A DNA stretch of 64,000 nt. It comes from an uncultured Oscillospiraceae bacterium. Lineage in GTDB: Bacteria; Bacillota; Clostridia; Oscillospirales; Oscillospiraceae. The stretch is taken from positions 124,001 to 188,000 of the forward strand of contig CANRIW010000001.1 in NCBI GenBank assembly GCA_947630785.1. The letters are read 5' to 3'. The notes under the pieces are model-generated. The model saw only the letters and a program-made list of their open reading frames with translations. It was not told the DNA's origin and made no database searches. Every line of letters starts with the position of its first letter. Position 1 is the first letter of the stretch. Both the position numbers and the translations under genes were made by a program. Below are positions 16,412-23,602 of this stretch, piece by piece.

Positions 16412-17002
16412 ATGGACACCGTCACGGTTTACCTCCTGAACGCCAAAACGCTGGCGGGAAGGGAGGAGGCCTGCCTGCCGCTGCTCACCCCGGAGCGGCG
16501 GCGGGCGGCGGAAAACCGCAGACATGAGAGCGCCCGGCTGCGAGCCATCGCCGCCGGGCTGCTTTTGCATGACGTGCTGGGGGTGCGGGACGACGCCGAC
16601 CTTGTCTGCAACGAGTTCGGCAAGCCCGCCCTGGCCGCGGGCAGGCCCTGGTTCAACCTGTCCGACGGGGGGGACTGGGCCGCCCTGGCGGTGGCTGACT
16701 TCCCTGTGGGGGTGGATCTGGAACCGCTGCGGGAGGACTGGCCCGCCGGGCTCCGCCGGTGTTTCCTGCCGGAGGAGCTGGCCTGGCTGGACGAGGCCCC
16801 CACAGGGGAGCGCTTTTTCACCCTGTGGACTCGGCTGGAGGCCGCCCTCAAGGCCAGGGGCACCGGGTTCGCCCGGCGGGAGCGGGACTTTTCCCTGCCG
16901 GAGGACGGAAAGCCCTGGTACTTCCGAAACATCGTCCACGCCGGCTGTATGCTGGCCGTCGCCGCCCCGGCGCCCTTTGGCCTGCGGCTGACGGAACATT
17001 AG
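16412..17002 (+). CDS. 4'-phosphopantetheinyl transferase superfamily protein (Sfp-like)
   Basis: 196 residues. VGVDLEPL (about 97-104) matches the Mg-binding GxDxE motif, and FFTLWTRLEAALKARGTGF (about 130-148) matches the WxxKEAxxK motif, with Arg in place of the first Lys. It transfers phosphopantetheine from CoA to carrier proteins. No PKS, NRPS or ACP gene is adjacent. It starts 9 nt after buk and shares its transcript, followed by a strong terminator. Confidence 0.85.
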   Translation: MDTVTVYLLNAKTLAGREEACLPLLTPERRRAAENRRHESARLRAIAAGLLLHDVLGVRDDADLVCNEFGKPALAAGRPWFNLSDGGDWAALAVADFPVGVDLEPLREDWPAGLRRCFLPEELAWLDEAPTGERFFTLWTRLEAALKARGTGFARRERDFSLPEDGKPWYFRNIVHAGCMLAVAAPAPFGLRLTEH

Positions 17003-17014
17003 GTCCAAATACAG

Positions 17015-17057
17015 AGAGCCCCCCGGTCCTGCGGGACCGGGGGCTCTTTTACTTTTT
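17015..17057 (+). terminator. Intrinsic terminator after the phosphopantetheinyl transferase gene
   Basis: A GC-rich stem (17015-17029 with 17034-17047, one bulge) and TGCG loop, followed by TTTTACTTTTT. Confidence 0.85.
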
Positions 17058-17085
17058 GGGGCAGCGCCCGGAAACCTGAATCAGC

Positions 17086-18267
17086 TCATACACGGGGATG
17101 TCCCTCTTTTTCCCAGACATCCGCGCCCCGCTTCAGCCGGTCCAGCCCGTCCAGCAGCCGGGCGCGAGGGCAGGCGATGTTCATACGCAAAAATTGCCTG
17201 CCGGAGGCCCCGTACTGGCCGCCCTCGGACAGGTAGAGGCCGGTTTTGGCCCGGATGAAATCAGCCAGGAGGGCGGCGGCATCACACAGGGCCCCGCAGT
17301 CCAGCCACAGCAGATAGGTGGCCTCCGAGGGAGTGAGCCGGACCTGGGGCAGTTCCGCCGCCAGGAAGTCCCGCACCGCCCGCTTGTTTTCAAAGAGATA
17401 GGCACGGAGCTCGTCCAGCCAGGGACCGCCCTTGGTAAAGGCGGCGATGGCGGCGTCGCAGGCGAAGACATTGCCCTCCGCCACCTCGTCGGTGTTGAGG
17501 CCCCGCCAGACCTTGTGCCGCAAAAATGGGTCGGGCACCGACACGGCGGCGGTCTGGAGCCCCGCCATATTGAAGCACTTGGTGGGGGCGAGGCAGGTGA
17601 CGCTGATCGCCCGGCAGTCCTCCGACGCGGAGGCGAAGGGGACGTACTCTTTGTCTGGGTCGGTGAGGTCGCAGTGGATCTCGTCGGAGAGGACCACCAC
17701 GTGGTGCTTCCGGCACAGCTCACCCACTCTTGCCAAAGTCCCCCTGTCCCATATCTTGCCCACCGGATTATGGGGGTTGCACAGAATCATCAGGGTGGTC
17801 TGGGGGTCGGAGAGATCCCGCTCCAAACGGTCAAAATCCATGCTGTAAACGCCGTTTTCATAGCGCAAAGGGCTCTCTACGACGTTCCTGCCGTTGTTGA
17901 CGATGGAGTTGAAAAAGATGTTGTACACCGGGGTTTGGATCAGCACATTCTCCCCCGGCGTGGTCAGCTTCCGCACGATGCTGGAGATGGCGGGCACCAC
18001 TCCGGTGCAGAAGATGAGCCAGTTCCGCTCCATGGTGAAGTGGTGGCGGTCCCGCCACCAGCCGATATAGGCGTCCGCCCACTCCTCCGGCACCACGGAG
18101 TAGCCGAATACCCCGTGGTCCAGCCGCCTTTGGAGGGCCGCCCGGATGGCGGGGGCGGTGGGGAAGTCCATATCCGCCACCCACATGGGCAGTTCGCCCT
18201 CCCCCACGTCCCATTTCAGGGACTGGGTGCCCCGGCGGTCGATGAGCGCGTCAAAATCGTATTCCAT
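17086..18267 (-). CDS. MalY/PatB-family PLP-dependent C-S lyase/aminotransferase
   Basis: 393-residue fold-type I PLP enzyme. It has MWVADMDFPT (about 28-37), NPHNPVGKIW (about 163), VLSDEIHCDL (PLP-ring Asp, about 192) and the Schiff-base Lys in LAPTKCFNMAG (about 230). The family contains cystathionine beta-lyases and regulatory MalY/PatB proteins. It starts 3 nt after the DUF3737 gene. A paralogue of similar length lies at 20238-21440. Confidence 0.9.
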   Translation of the reverse strand: MEYDFDALIDRRGTQSLKWDVGEGELPMWVADMDFPTAPAIRAALQRRLDHGVFGYSVVPEEWADAYIGWWRDRHHFTMERNWLIFCTGVVPAISSIVRKLTTPGENVLIQTPVYNIFFNSIVNNGRNVVESPLRYENGVYSMDFDRLERDLSDPQTTLMILCNPHNPVGKIWDRGTLARVGELCRKHHVVVLSDEIHCDLTDPDKEYVPFASASEDCRAISVTCLAPTKCFNMAGLQTAAVSVPDPFLRHKVWRGLNTDEVAEGNVFACDAAIAAFTKGGPWLDELRAYLFENKRAVRDFLAAELPQVRLTPSEATYLLWLDCGALCDAAALLADFIRAKTGLYLSEGGQYGASGRQFLRMNIACPRARLLDGLDRLKRGADVWEKEGHPRV

Positions 18268-18270
18268 GGC

Positions 18271-19119
18271 TCACTCCGCGTCCCGGCAGACGATCACCGT
18301 CTTGGACGGGTCCACCTTGTCCTTTTCGATGGTCAGCTCCCCGATGGAGGCGGCCCGGATAGTGCCGCCGGAGGGGTTCAGCACGCTGTCCACGTGGGAG
18401 GTGATGTCGGCGTCCACGGTGGAGTACTCAAAGGCAAGGGTGGTGTTGATGAGCTTGCAGTTCTTCATCACCAGATCGTCGATGTAGCACATGCCCTGCA
18501 GGCTCTCGATGGTGCAGTTGACGAGGGTCAGGCGTTTGGCGTTCCAGCCCAGGTATTCCCCGGAAATAAAGGAGTCGCAGACCGTCACGTCCTCGCTGTT
18601 CCAGAAGGAGTCCTTGGACAGCATATGGGCGTTCCGGATAGTGACGTTCTTCGCCCCGTCGAAGGAGTAATTGCCCACCAGGGTGAAGCCGTCGATGTCC
18701 ATGTTCTCGCAGTTCATGGCCAGATAGTCGCCCTTGGCGTGGACGTTTTCCAGGCGGACGTTTTTACAGCTCCACAGGGTCTCGGCGGCGTTGGGGAGCT
18801 GAACGTTTTTCAGGATGAGCCCGTCGCACCGGCGGAAGTTCTTGGGTGCCTCGATGACGGCGTCCTCTACCAGGATGTCGTCGGTGTACCACACGCCGGC
18901 CCGGGCCATCTCGAACCAGGTGCAGTTGTGGGCCTTCACGTGCTTGCAGTACCACAGGGGGTACTTCCACTTGAACATGGAGCCCCACAGCTCGATGTTT
19001 TGGCTCTCCTTCAGGGGGGATTCCCCGTCGTCGAAAATGGTGTCATAGATCTTCAGATCGCGGGACATGAACAGGGCCCGCTCCCCGGTGAGGAATTGCT
19101 GGCGAATCTCGTTGGACAT
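18271..19119 (-). CDS. DUF3737 family protein (beta-helix-like)
   Basis: 282-residue protein made of short imperfect repeats with conserved Asn and hydrophobic positions, as in right-handed beta-helices (for example CKNVRLENVHAKGDY and AKNVTIRNAHMLSKD). The start FLTGERALF and the WGSMFKWKYPLWYCK segment are typical of DUF3737. No signal peptide is seen. Function unknown. It is co-transcribed with the PatB-like gene downstream (3-nt gap), and a strong promoter (TTGCAA-N17-TATAAT) lies 55 nt upstream. Confidence 0.85.
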   Translation of the reverse strand: MSNEIRQQFLTGERALFMSRDLKIYDTIFDDGESPLKESQNIELWGSMFKWKYPLWYCKHVKAHNCTWFEMARAGVWYTDDILVEDAVIEAPKNFRRCDGLILKNVQLPNAAETLWSCKNVRLENVHAKGDYLAMNCENMDIDGFTLVGNYSFDGAKNVTIRNAHMLSKDSFWNSEDVTVCDSFISGEYLGWNAKRLTLVNCTIESLQGMCYIDDLVMKNCKLINTTLAFEYSTVDADITSHVDSVLNPSGGTIRAASIGELTIEKDKVDPSKTVIVCRDAE

Positions 19120-19174
19120 GGTAAAACTTCTCTGCCTTTGCTCTTAAATTCCGGCTTTCCGGTCAATGTGCTTC

Positions 19175-19203
19175 ATTATACAGCCGCAGACGGCAAATTG
19201 CAA
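19175..19203 (-). promoter_or_regulatory. Promoter of the DUF3737-PatB operon
   Basis: Minus strand TTGCAA (19203-19198), 17-bp spacer, perfect TATAAT (19180-19175). Confidence 0.75.
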
Positions 19204-19228
19204 ATACTTATTGGATAAAAACCGGTAT

Positions 19229-19266
19229 GCCCGCCGGGCATGGGATCGCGCCCATGCCCGGCGGGC
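19229..19266. repeat. 16-bp perfect inverted repeat (hairpin)
   Basis: Arms 19229-19244 and 19251-19266 are exact complements with a 6-nt ATCGCG loop. It lies between divergent genes, upstream of both, so a terminator role is not obvious. On the minus strand it is followed by ATACCGGTTTTTATCC, so it could stop transcription entering from the right. Confidence 0.7.
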
Positions 19267-19322
19267 GTTTGCACGTTACCCGTCAACCGCCGTCCCGGTC
19301 CGGGGATGGGTTGAGGGGGTGA

Positions 19323-19394
19323 GAGTATGGAAATGTCATCGCTGCCGTACTGTCGCTGATCGGGACGCAGTTCGCAAAGGAGGAGAAGGCATGA
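19323..19394 (+). pseudogene. Possible remnant of a holin-like membrane peptide
   Basis: A 23-codon open segment reads EYGNVIAAVLSLIGTQFAKE and then EKA before a stop that overlaps the lysin start (ATGA). Its N-terminal half is hydrophobic and resembles the start of short phage holin-like proteins found just before such lysins. It lacks a start codon after the upstream TGA and is far too short. An internal deletion is my reading; it could be chance. Confidence 0.35.
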
Positions 19395-20173
19395 GCAAAG
19401 CGGCGGAGCGGCTGCTGGCGGCCGCGGCGGCGGAGATCGGCTACCATGAAAAGGCCGGCAGCAAGGATCTGGACTCCAGGACCGGCAACAGCGGCGACAA
19501 GAACTACACCAAGTACGCCCGGGACCTGGACGCCCTGGGCGACATTTACAACGGCAAGAAACAGGGCTACGACTGGTGCGACGTGTTCGTGGACTGGTGC
19601 TTCCTCACCACCTTCGGCAAGGAGACGGGGATGAAGCTGCTGTGCCAGGCGTACAAGGGCTGCGGCGCCGGGTGTAAGTATTCCATGCAGTACTATCAGC
19701 AGGAGGGCCAGTTCCACACAGATCCCCAGCCGGGGGATCAGATCTTCTTCGGCACCGGGACCTCCGTGTACCACACCGGCATCGTGGAGTCGGTGTCCGG
19801 CGGCAAGGTGACCACCATCGAGGGGAACACCGGCCCGGACTGCACCACGGTCCAGCGGTGCGTGTATTCCCTGGGGTACAAGAACATCCGGGGGTACGGC
19901 CGGCCGGACTGGAGCCTGGTCAAGGACCCGGAGCCCGCGCTGAAGCCGGACCCGGAGGAGGTGGACGACGTGAAGACCTACAAACGTTTGGGCGACGTGC
20001 CCGCATACTACCGGGACGCGGTGCGCAAAACCATGGAGCTGGGGGCGCTGGGCGGCGTGGCCGACCCTGACCCCTCCGGTCTGGAGGACAACGTGCTGGA
20101 CATCAGCGAGGAGCTGTGCCGGATGCTGACGGTGCTGGACCGGCTGGGGCTGCTGAAGCAGCCAGACGATTGA
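19391..20173 (+). CDS. CHAP-domain phage-type endolysin
   Basis: 260 residues. The CHAP peptidase/amidase domain (about 1-175) has catalytic Cys in DWCDVFVDWCF (about 58-68) and His in SVYHTGIVES (about 133-142), with IEGNTG after it. The C-terminal segment (about 195-260) has a YKRLGDVPAYYRDAVRKT unit and an EELCRMLTVLDRLGLL end, as in the small wall-binding or helical tails of clostridial phage lysins. There is no signal peptide, as expected for a holin-dependent lysin. The ATG at 19391 has AAAGGAGGAGAAGGC. No other phage genes are nearby, so it is an isolated or relic lysis gene. Confidence 0.85.
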   Translation: MSKAAERLLAAAAAEIGYHEKAGSKDLDSRTGNSGDKNYTKYARDLDALGDIYNGKKQGYDWCDVFVDWCFLTTFGKETGMKLLCQAYKGCGAGCKYSMQYYQQEGQFHTDPQPGDQIFFGTGTSVYHTGIVESVSGGKVTTIEGNTGPDCTTVQRCVYSLGYKNIRGYGRPDWSLVKDPEPALKPDPEEVDDVKTYKRLGDVPAYYRDAVRKTMELGALGGVADPDPSGLEDNVLDISEELCRMLTVLDRLGLLKQPDD

Positions 20174-20194
20174 AAAGCGGCGACAGGCGCAAAA

Positions 20195-20220
20195 AGGGCG
20201 CTCCCAGGGGGGAGCGCCCT
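20195..20220. terminator. Bidirectional intrinsic terminator
   Basis: An 11-bp stem AGGGCGCTCCC/GGGAGCGCCCT (20195-20205 with 20210-20220) with T-runs on both strands separates the lysin gene (plus) from the second PatB-like gene (minus). Confidence 0.85.
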
Positions 20221-20237
20221 TTCGTGCGTGCGAGGAG

Positions 20238-21440
20238 TCAATCGGCGTTGAACACGTACTTTTCCAGCCGGTCAAAGGCCTCCTGTACTCTGGACAGGGG
20301 CAGGGCCAGGTTCATGCGGATGTGGTTTTCCCCGTGGAAGGGCCGCCCGTCCTGCCAGACCACCCCCACGTCCCAGCCGGCGGCCAGAAGCTCGTCCATG
20401 GTCCTGCCGTGGGCGGCGCACCAGTCCCCGCAGTCCAGGAACAGCATATAGGTGCCCTGGGGCCGGGTGACCTTGACGCCCTCGAAGTGGGTGTCGATAT
20501 AATCGCAGGCATAGGCCGCGTTGCCGGACAGCACCTGCCGCAGTTCCTCCAGCCAGTCCTCCCCGTCCGGGGAGTAGGCGCCGATGAGGGCGTGCATGGA
20601 CAGCACGTTCATGGAGTTGTAGTGGCTCAGGGAGGACTCCTTGTCCACCCGCTCCCGGAGGGCCTTATTGTAGATAATGTGGTAGCTGCCCACCAGCCCC
20701 GCCAGGTTGAAGGTCTTGGAGGGGGCGTAGAGGGCCACGGTGCGGTCCTTCGCGTCCTCTGACACGGACTGGGTGGGGATATGCCGGCTGCCGTCTAGGG
20801 TCAGGTCGGACCAGATCTCGTCAGACACCACCATCACGTCGTGCTTTTTGAACAGCTCCATGGCCCGCTCCAGTTCGACTCGCTCCCACACCCGGCCGGT
20901 GGGGTTGTGGGGGGAACAGAGGATGGCGGCGTGGATCTTGTTGTCCACGATCTTTCGCTCCATGTCGGCCAGGTCCATGCGGTAGACACCGTTTTCATCT
21001 TGAACGAGCGGGCTGTGGACGATGTGCCAGCCGTTGTTGGTGAGCGCCCCGGTGAAGCCCACGTAGGTGGGGGAGTGGACCAGCACGTTGTCGCCCTTGG
21101 AGCATATCACGTTCAGGGCGGACACCACGCCCCCCAGCACGCCGTTTTCGTAGCCGATGCAGTCCTTCGTCAGGCCGGGGACCCCGTTGCGGCGCCGCTG
21201 CCAGTTGATGATGGCGTCGAAATATTCCTCTCTGGGGTAAAAGTAACCGAAGGCGGGGTGTTCGATCCGGCGGACCATGGCCCCGGTGATGGCCTCCGGC
21301 GCGGGGAAGTTCATGTCCGCCACCCACATGGGGATGGGGTCGAAGCCCTCTCTGGGCTGGGGATAGGTCTTCCCCACCGCGTCTAGGGCGATGGCGTCCC
21401 GCCCCCGGCGGTCCAGGATGGTGGTGAAGTCGTATTTCAT
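20238..21440 (-). CDS. MalY/PatB-family PLP-dependent C-S lyase/aminotransferase (second copy)
   Basis: 400-residue fold-type I PLP enzyme. Motifs are MWVADMNFPA (about 38-47), SPHNPTGRVW (about 172), VVSDEIWSDL (about 203) and the Schiff-base region YAPSKTFNLAG (about 239). It is a distinct paralogue of the 17086-18267 gene: same family, clearly different sequence. It is probably a cystathionine beta-lyase or another C-S lyase. It is a single gene with its own -10 box near 21473 and a bidirectional terminator. Confidence 0.9.
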   Translation of the reverse strand: MKYDFTTILDRRGRDAIALDAVGKTYPQPREGFDPIPMWVADMNFPAPEAITGAMVRRIEHPAFGYFYPREEYFDAIINWQRRRNGVPGLTKDCIGYENGVLGGVVSALNVICSKGDNVLVHSPTYVGFTGALTNNGWHIVHSPLVQDENGVYRMDLADMERKIVDNKIHAAILCSPHNPTGRVWERVELERAMELFKKHDVMVVSDEIWSDLTLDGSRHIPTQSVSEDAKDRTVALYAPSKTFNLAGLVGSYHIIYNKALRERVDKESSLSHYNSMNVLSMHALIGAYSPDGEDWLEELRQVLSGNAAYACDYIDTHFEGVKVTRPQGTYMLFLDCGDWCAAHGRTMDELLAAGWDVGVVWQDGRPFHGENHIRMNLALPLSRVQEAFDRLEKYVFNAD

Positions 21441-21472
21441 GGGGTACGGCCTCCCTTTTGTAAGATAAGTTT

Positions 21473-21478
21473 ATTATA
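21473..21478 (-). promoter_or_regulatory. -10 box of the second PatB-like gene
   Basis: Perfect TATAAT on the minus strand about 33 nt before the start codon; no good -35 at 17 bp. Confidence 0.4.
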
Positions 21479-21513
21479 CTATAAGATTTGACGAAAGGGA
21501 AGAGGGGCGCGCC

Positions 21514-21542
21514 TTGAAACAAACGGGGGAATGTGGTATGGT
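21514..21542 (+). promoter_or_regulatory. Promoter of the GNAT gene
   Basis: TTGAAA (21514-21519), 17-bp spacer, TATGGT (21537-21542), about 43 nt before the start. Confidence 0.5.
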
Positions 21543-21585
21543 GGATTTGAGGCGGCAGGCAAATCGACTTTGTGGAGGAATCGCC

Positions 21586-22053
21586 ATGGAGATAAGAACG
21601 TTACGGGAAAAGGACGCGGAGGAGGTTTCCGCGTTGATTGCGGCAACCCTCCGGACTACGAATAGTAAGGACTATTCAGCGGAATACATTGAAAACGAAG
21701 TTAAAGCTTTGCAGCCTCAGAATATTTTAGAGAGAGCGGGCTGGACGCATTTCTACGTTTTTTGCGAGGACGGAAAAATAGTTGGGTGCGGGGCGATCGG
21801 TCCTTTCTGGGGAAAGACAGATGAGAGCAGTCTGTTTACGATTTTTGTCCTGCCTGAATACCAGGGACAGGGGATCGGCAGGAAGATCATTGAAACGCTC
21901 GAAGAGGATGAATACTTTTTAAGAGCAAAGCGGATAGAGATCCCCGCTTCGATCACAGCTGTGCCATTCTATCGTAAAATGGGTTACGATTATAAATGCG
22001 GGGTCACCACGCCGGATGCCGAAGGGCTGCTGCGTCTGGAGAAATTCCGATAA
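21586..22053 (+). CDS. GNAT family N-acetyltransferase
   Basis: 155-residue GNAT protein. The acetyl-CoA loop is LPEYQGQGIGRKII (about 89-102), preceded by GAIGPFWG and the strand SLFTIFVL; the C-terminal part has PFYRKMGYDYKCGV. Substrate unknown. The ATG at 21586 follows GTGGAGGAATCGCC. The gene is visibly richer in A+T than its neighbours, with many AAA, GAA and ATT codons, which suggests recent acquisition. Strong terminators on both sides make it a stand-alone unit. Confidence 0.9.
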   Translation: MEIRTLREKDAEEVSALIAATLRTTNSKDYSAEYIENEVKALQPQNILERAGWTHFYVFCEDGKIVGCGAIGPFWGKTDESSLFTIFVLPEYQGQGIGRKIIETLEEDEYFLRAKRIEIPASITAVPFYRKMGYDYKCGVTTPDAEGLLRLEKFR

Positions 22054-22082
22054 GTTCCCGCTTGCGGGGAATAGCCAAAAAA

Positions 22083-22113
22083 GGAGCCGCCAGTGTATTG
22101 GCAGCTCCTTTTT
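22083..22113. terminator. Bidirectional terminator between the GNAT gene and the uracil permease gene
   Basis: A 10-bp stem with one mismatch (22083-22092 with 22099-22108), flanked by an A-run on the left and TTTTT on the right. Confidence 0.85.
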
Positions 22114-22135
22114 GCGCGTATTCGGCTACGGCAAA

Positions 22136-23524
22136 TCAATACTGGCCCAGGGAGCCGGAGGGACGGTGCTCGTCCTTGGCGGGCTCGCCGAAGGTGTAGT
22201 CCTTGCCGGGGAGAATGGCGTTGAGCAGGATGCCGGCGATGGCGGCGATGGCCAGGCCCGTGAGGGTGATGGTGGCACCGCCGATGGTGAAGGTGAGGCC
22301 GCTGGAGAAGCCCAGGCCGCACACCAGGATGACGGCCGCCACGATCAGGTTGCGGGAGTTGGTGAAGTCCACCTGGTTCTCCACCAGGTTCCGCACGCCG
22401 ATGGCGGAGATCATGCCGTAGAGGATGAAGCTGACGCCGCCGATGATGGCGGAGGGGATGGAGCCGATGAAGGCGGCGAACAGGGGGGAGAAGGAGAGGA
22501 CCAGGGCGTAGATGGCGGCCAGGCGGATGACCCGGGGGTCGTACACCCGGGACAGCACCAGCACGCCGGTGTTCTCGCCGTAGGTGGTGTTGGCAGGGCC
22601 GCCGAACAGGCCGGCCAGGGAGGTGGCGAGACCGTCGCCGATAAGGGTGCGGTGCAGGCCGGGGTCCTCCAGGAACTTCTCTCCCACGGTGGCGGAGATG
22701 GCGGACATATCGCCGATGTGCTCCATCATGGAGGCGATGGCGATGGGGGCCATCACCAGGATGGCGGACAGGTCGAACTTGGCGACGGAGCCGGAGAAGT
22801 CGGTGAAGAAGGGCTGGAGGCCCACGATCTTGGCGTCCGCCATGCTGGAGAAGTCGATGAGCTGGGGCCCGCCGGCCAGGGTGACGATCAGGGCCACGAT
22901 ATAGCTGCCCACCACGCCCAACAGGATGGGGATGATCTTGATCATGCCCTTGCCCCAGATGTTGGCCGCCACGATGATGACGATGGCCACCAGGGCCAGC
23001 CACCAGCAGGTGGAGGCGTTATTGACGGCGGAGGGGGCCAGGTTCAGGCCGATGCAGATGATGATGGGGCCGGTGACCACGGGGGGCAGGAAGCGCATGA
23101 CCTTGTGGACGCCCACCAGCTTGACCAGCAGGGCCAGCACCAGGTAGAGCAGGCCGGCCACCACGATGCCGCCGCAGGTGTACTGGAGCTTTTCCGCCTG
23201 GGACATGTTGGCGTAGATGCCCTCGCTCATGCCGCCCATGGCGGCGAAGCCGCCCAGGAAGGCGAAGGAGGAGCCCAGGAAGGCGGGCACCTTCAGCTTG
23301 GAGCAAACGTGGAACAGCAGGGTGCCGAAGCCGGCGAAGAACAGGGTGGTCTGGATGGACAGGGGCATGCCGATGGCCTCGCCGGCGGCATTGGTCTGGC
23401 TGTTCACCAGGATGGGCACCAGGATAGTGGCGCCGAACATGGCGAACATGTGCTGGAGCCCCAGGATCAGCATCTTGGGGACGCCCAGCGTTCTGGCGTC
23501 GCGGATGGGTTCTTGGTTGTTCAT
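22136..23524 (-). CDS. uraA: NCS2 family uracil/xanthine permease
   Basis: 462-residue membrane transporter with about 14 hydrophobic segments. Family marks include the N-terminal LGLQHMFAMFGATILVP (about 21-37), GSSFAFLGG (about 84), the substrate-binding region MEHIGDM (Glu about 240) and TTYGENTGVL (Glu about 288). It imports uracil or a related base with protons. It lies 78 nt downstream of a second nucleobase permease with a hairpin between them; its own ribosome site is AAAGGGAGAGGATC. Confidence 0.9.
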   Translation of the reverse strand: MNNQEPIRDARTLGVPKMLILGLQHMFAMFGATILVPILVNSQTNAAGEAIGMPLSIQTTLFFAGFGTLLFHVCSKLKVPAFLGSSFAFLGGFAAMGGMSEGIYANMSQAEKLQYTCGGIVVAGLLYLVLALLVKLVGVHKVMRFLPPVVTGPIIICIGLNLAPSAVNNASTCWWLALVAIVIIVAANIWGKGMIKIIPILLGVVGSYIVALIVTLAGGPQLIDFSSMADAKIVGLQPFFTDFSGSVAKFDLSAILVMAPIAIASMMEHIGDMSAISATVGEKFLEDPGLHRTLIGDGLATSLAGLFGGPANTTYGENTGVLVLSRVYDPRVIRLAAIYALVLSFSPLFAAFIGSIPSAIIGGVSFILYGMISAIGVRNLVENQVDFTNSRNLIVAAVILVCGLGFSSGLTFTIGGATITLTGLAIAAIAGILLNAILPGKDYTFGEPAKDEHRPSGSLGQY

Positions 23525-23561
23525 TGGATGATCCTCTCCCTTTTCGTATAGTCCGGATAAG

Positions 23562-23586
23562 CGCCCCCCGCCGTTGGCGGGGGGCG
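23562..23586 (-). terminator. Hairpin between the two permease genes
   Basis: A perfect 11-bp stem CGCCCCCCGCC/GGCGGGGGGCG with a GTT loop. On the minus strand it follows the stop of the 23603 gene and has few Ts after it, so it may be a partial terminator. Confidence 0.6.
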
Positions 23587-23602
23587 CGTCGTGGGGATGA
23601 AA

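Noticed and set aside
19166..19390. Long in-frame N-terminal extension of the lysin
   Set aside because: It crosses the 16-bp inverted repeat and lacks a ribosome site; the ATG at 19391 has AAAGGAGGAG and gives a normal CHAP start.
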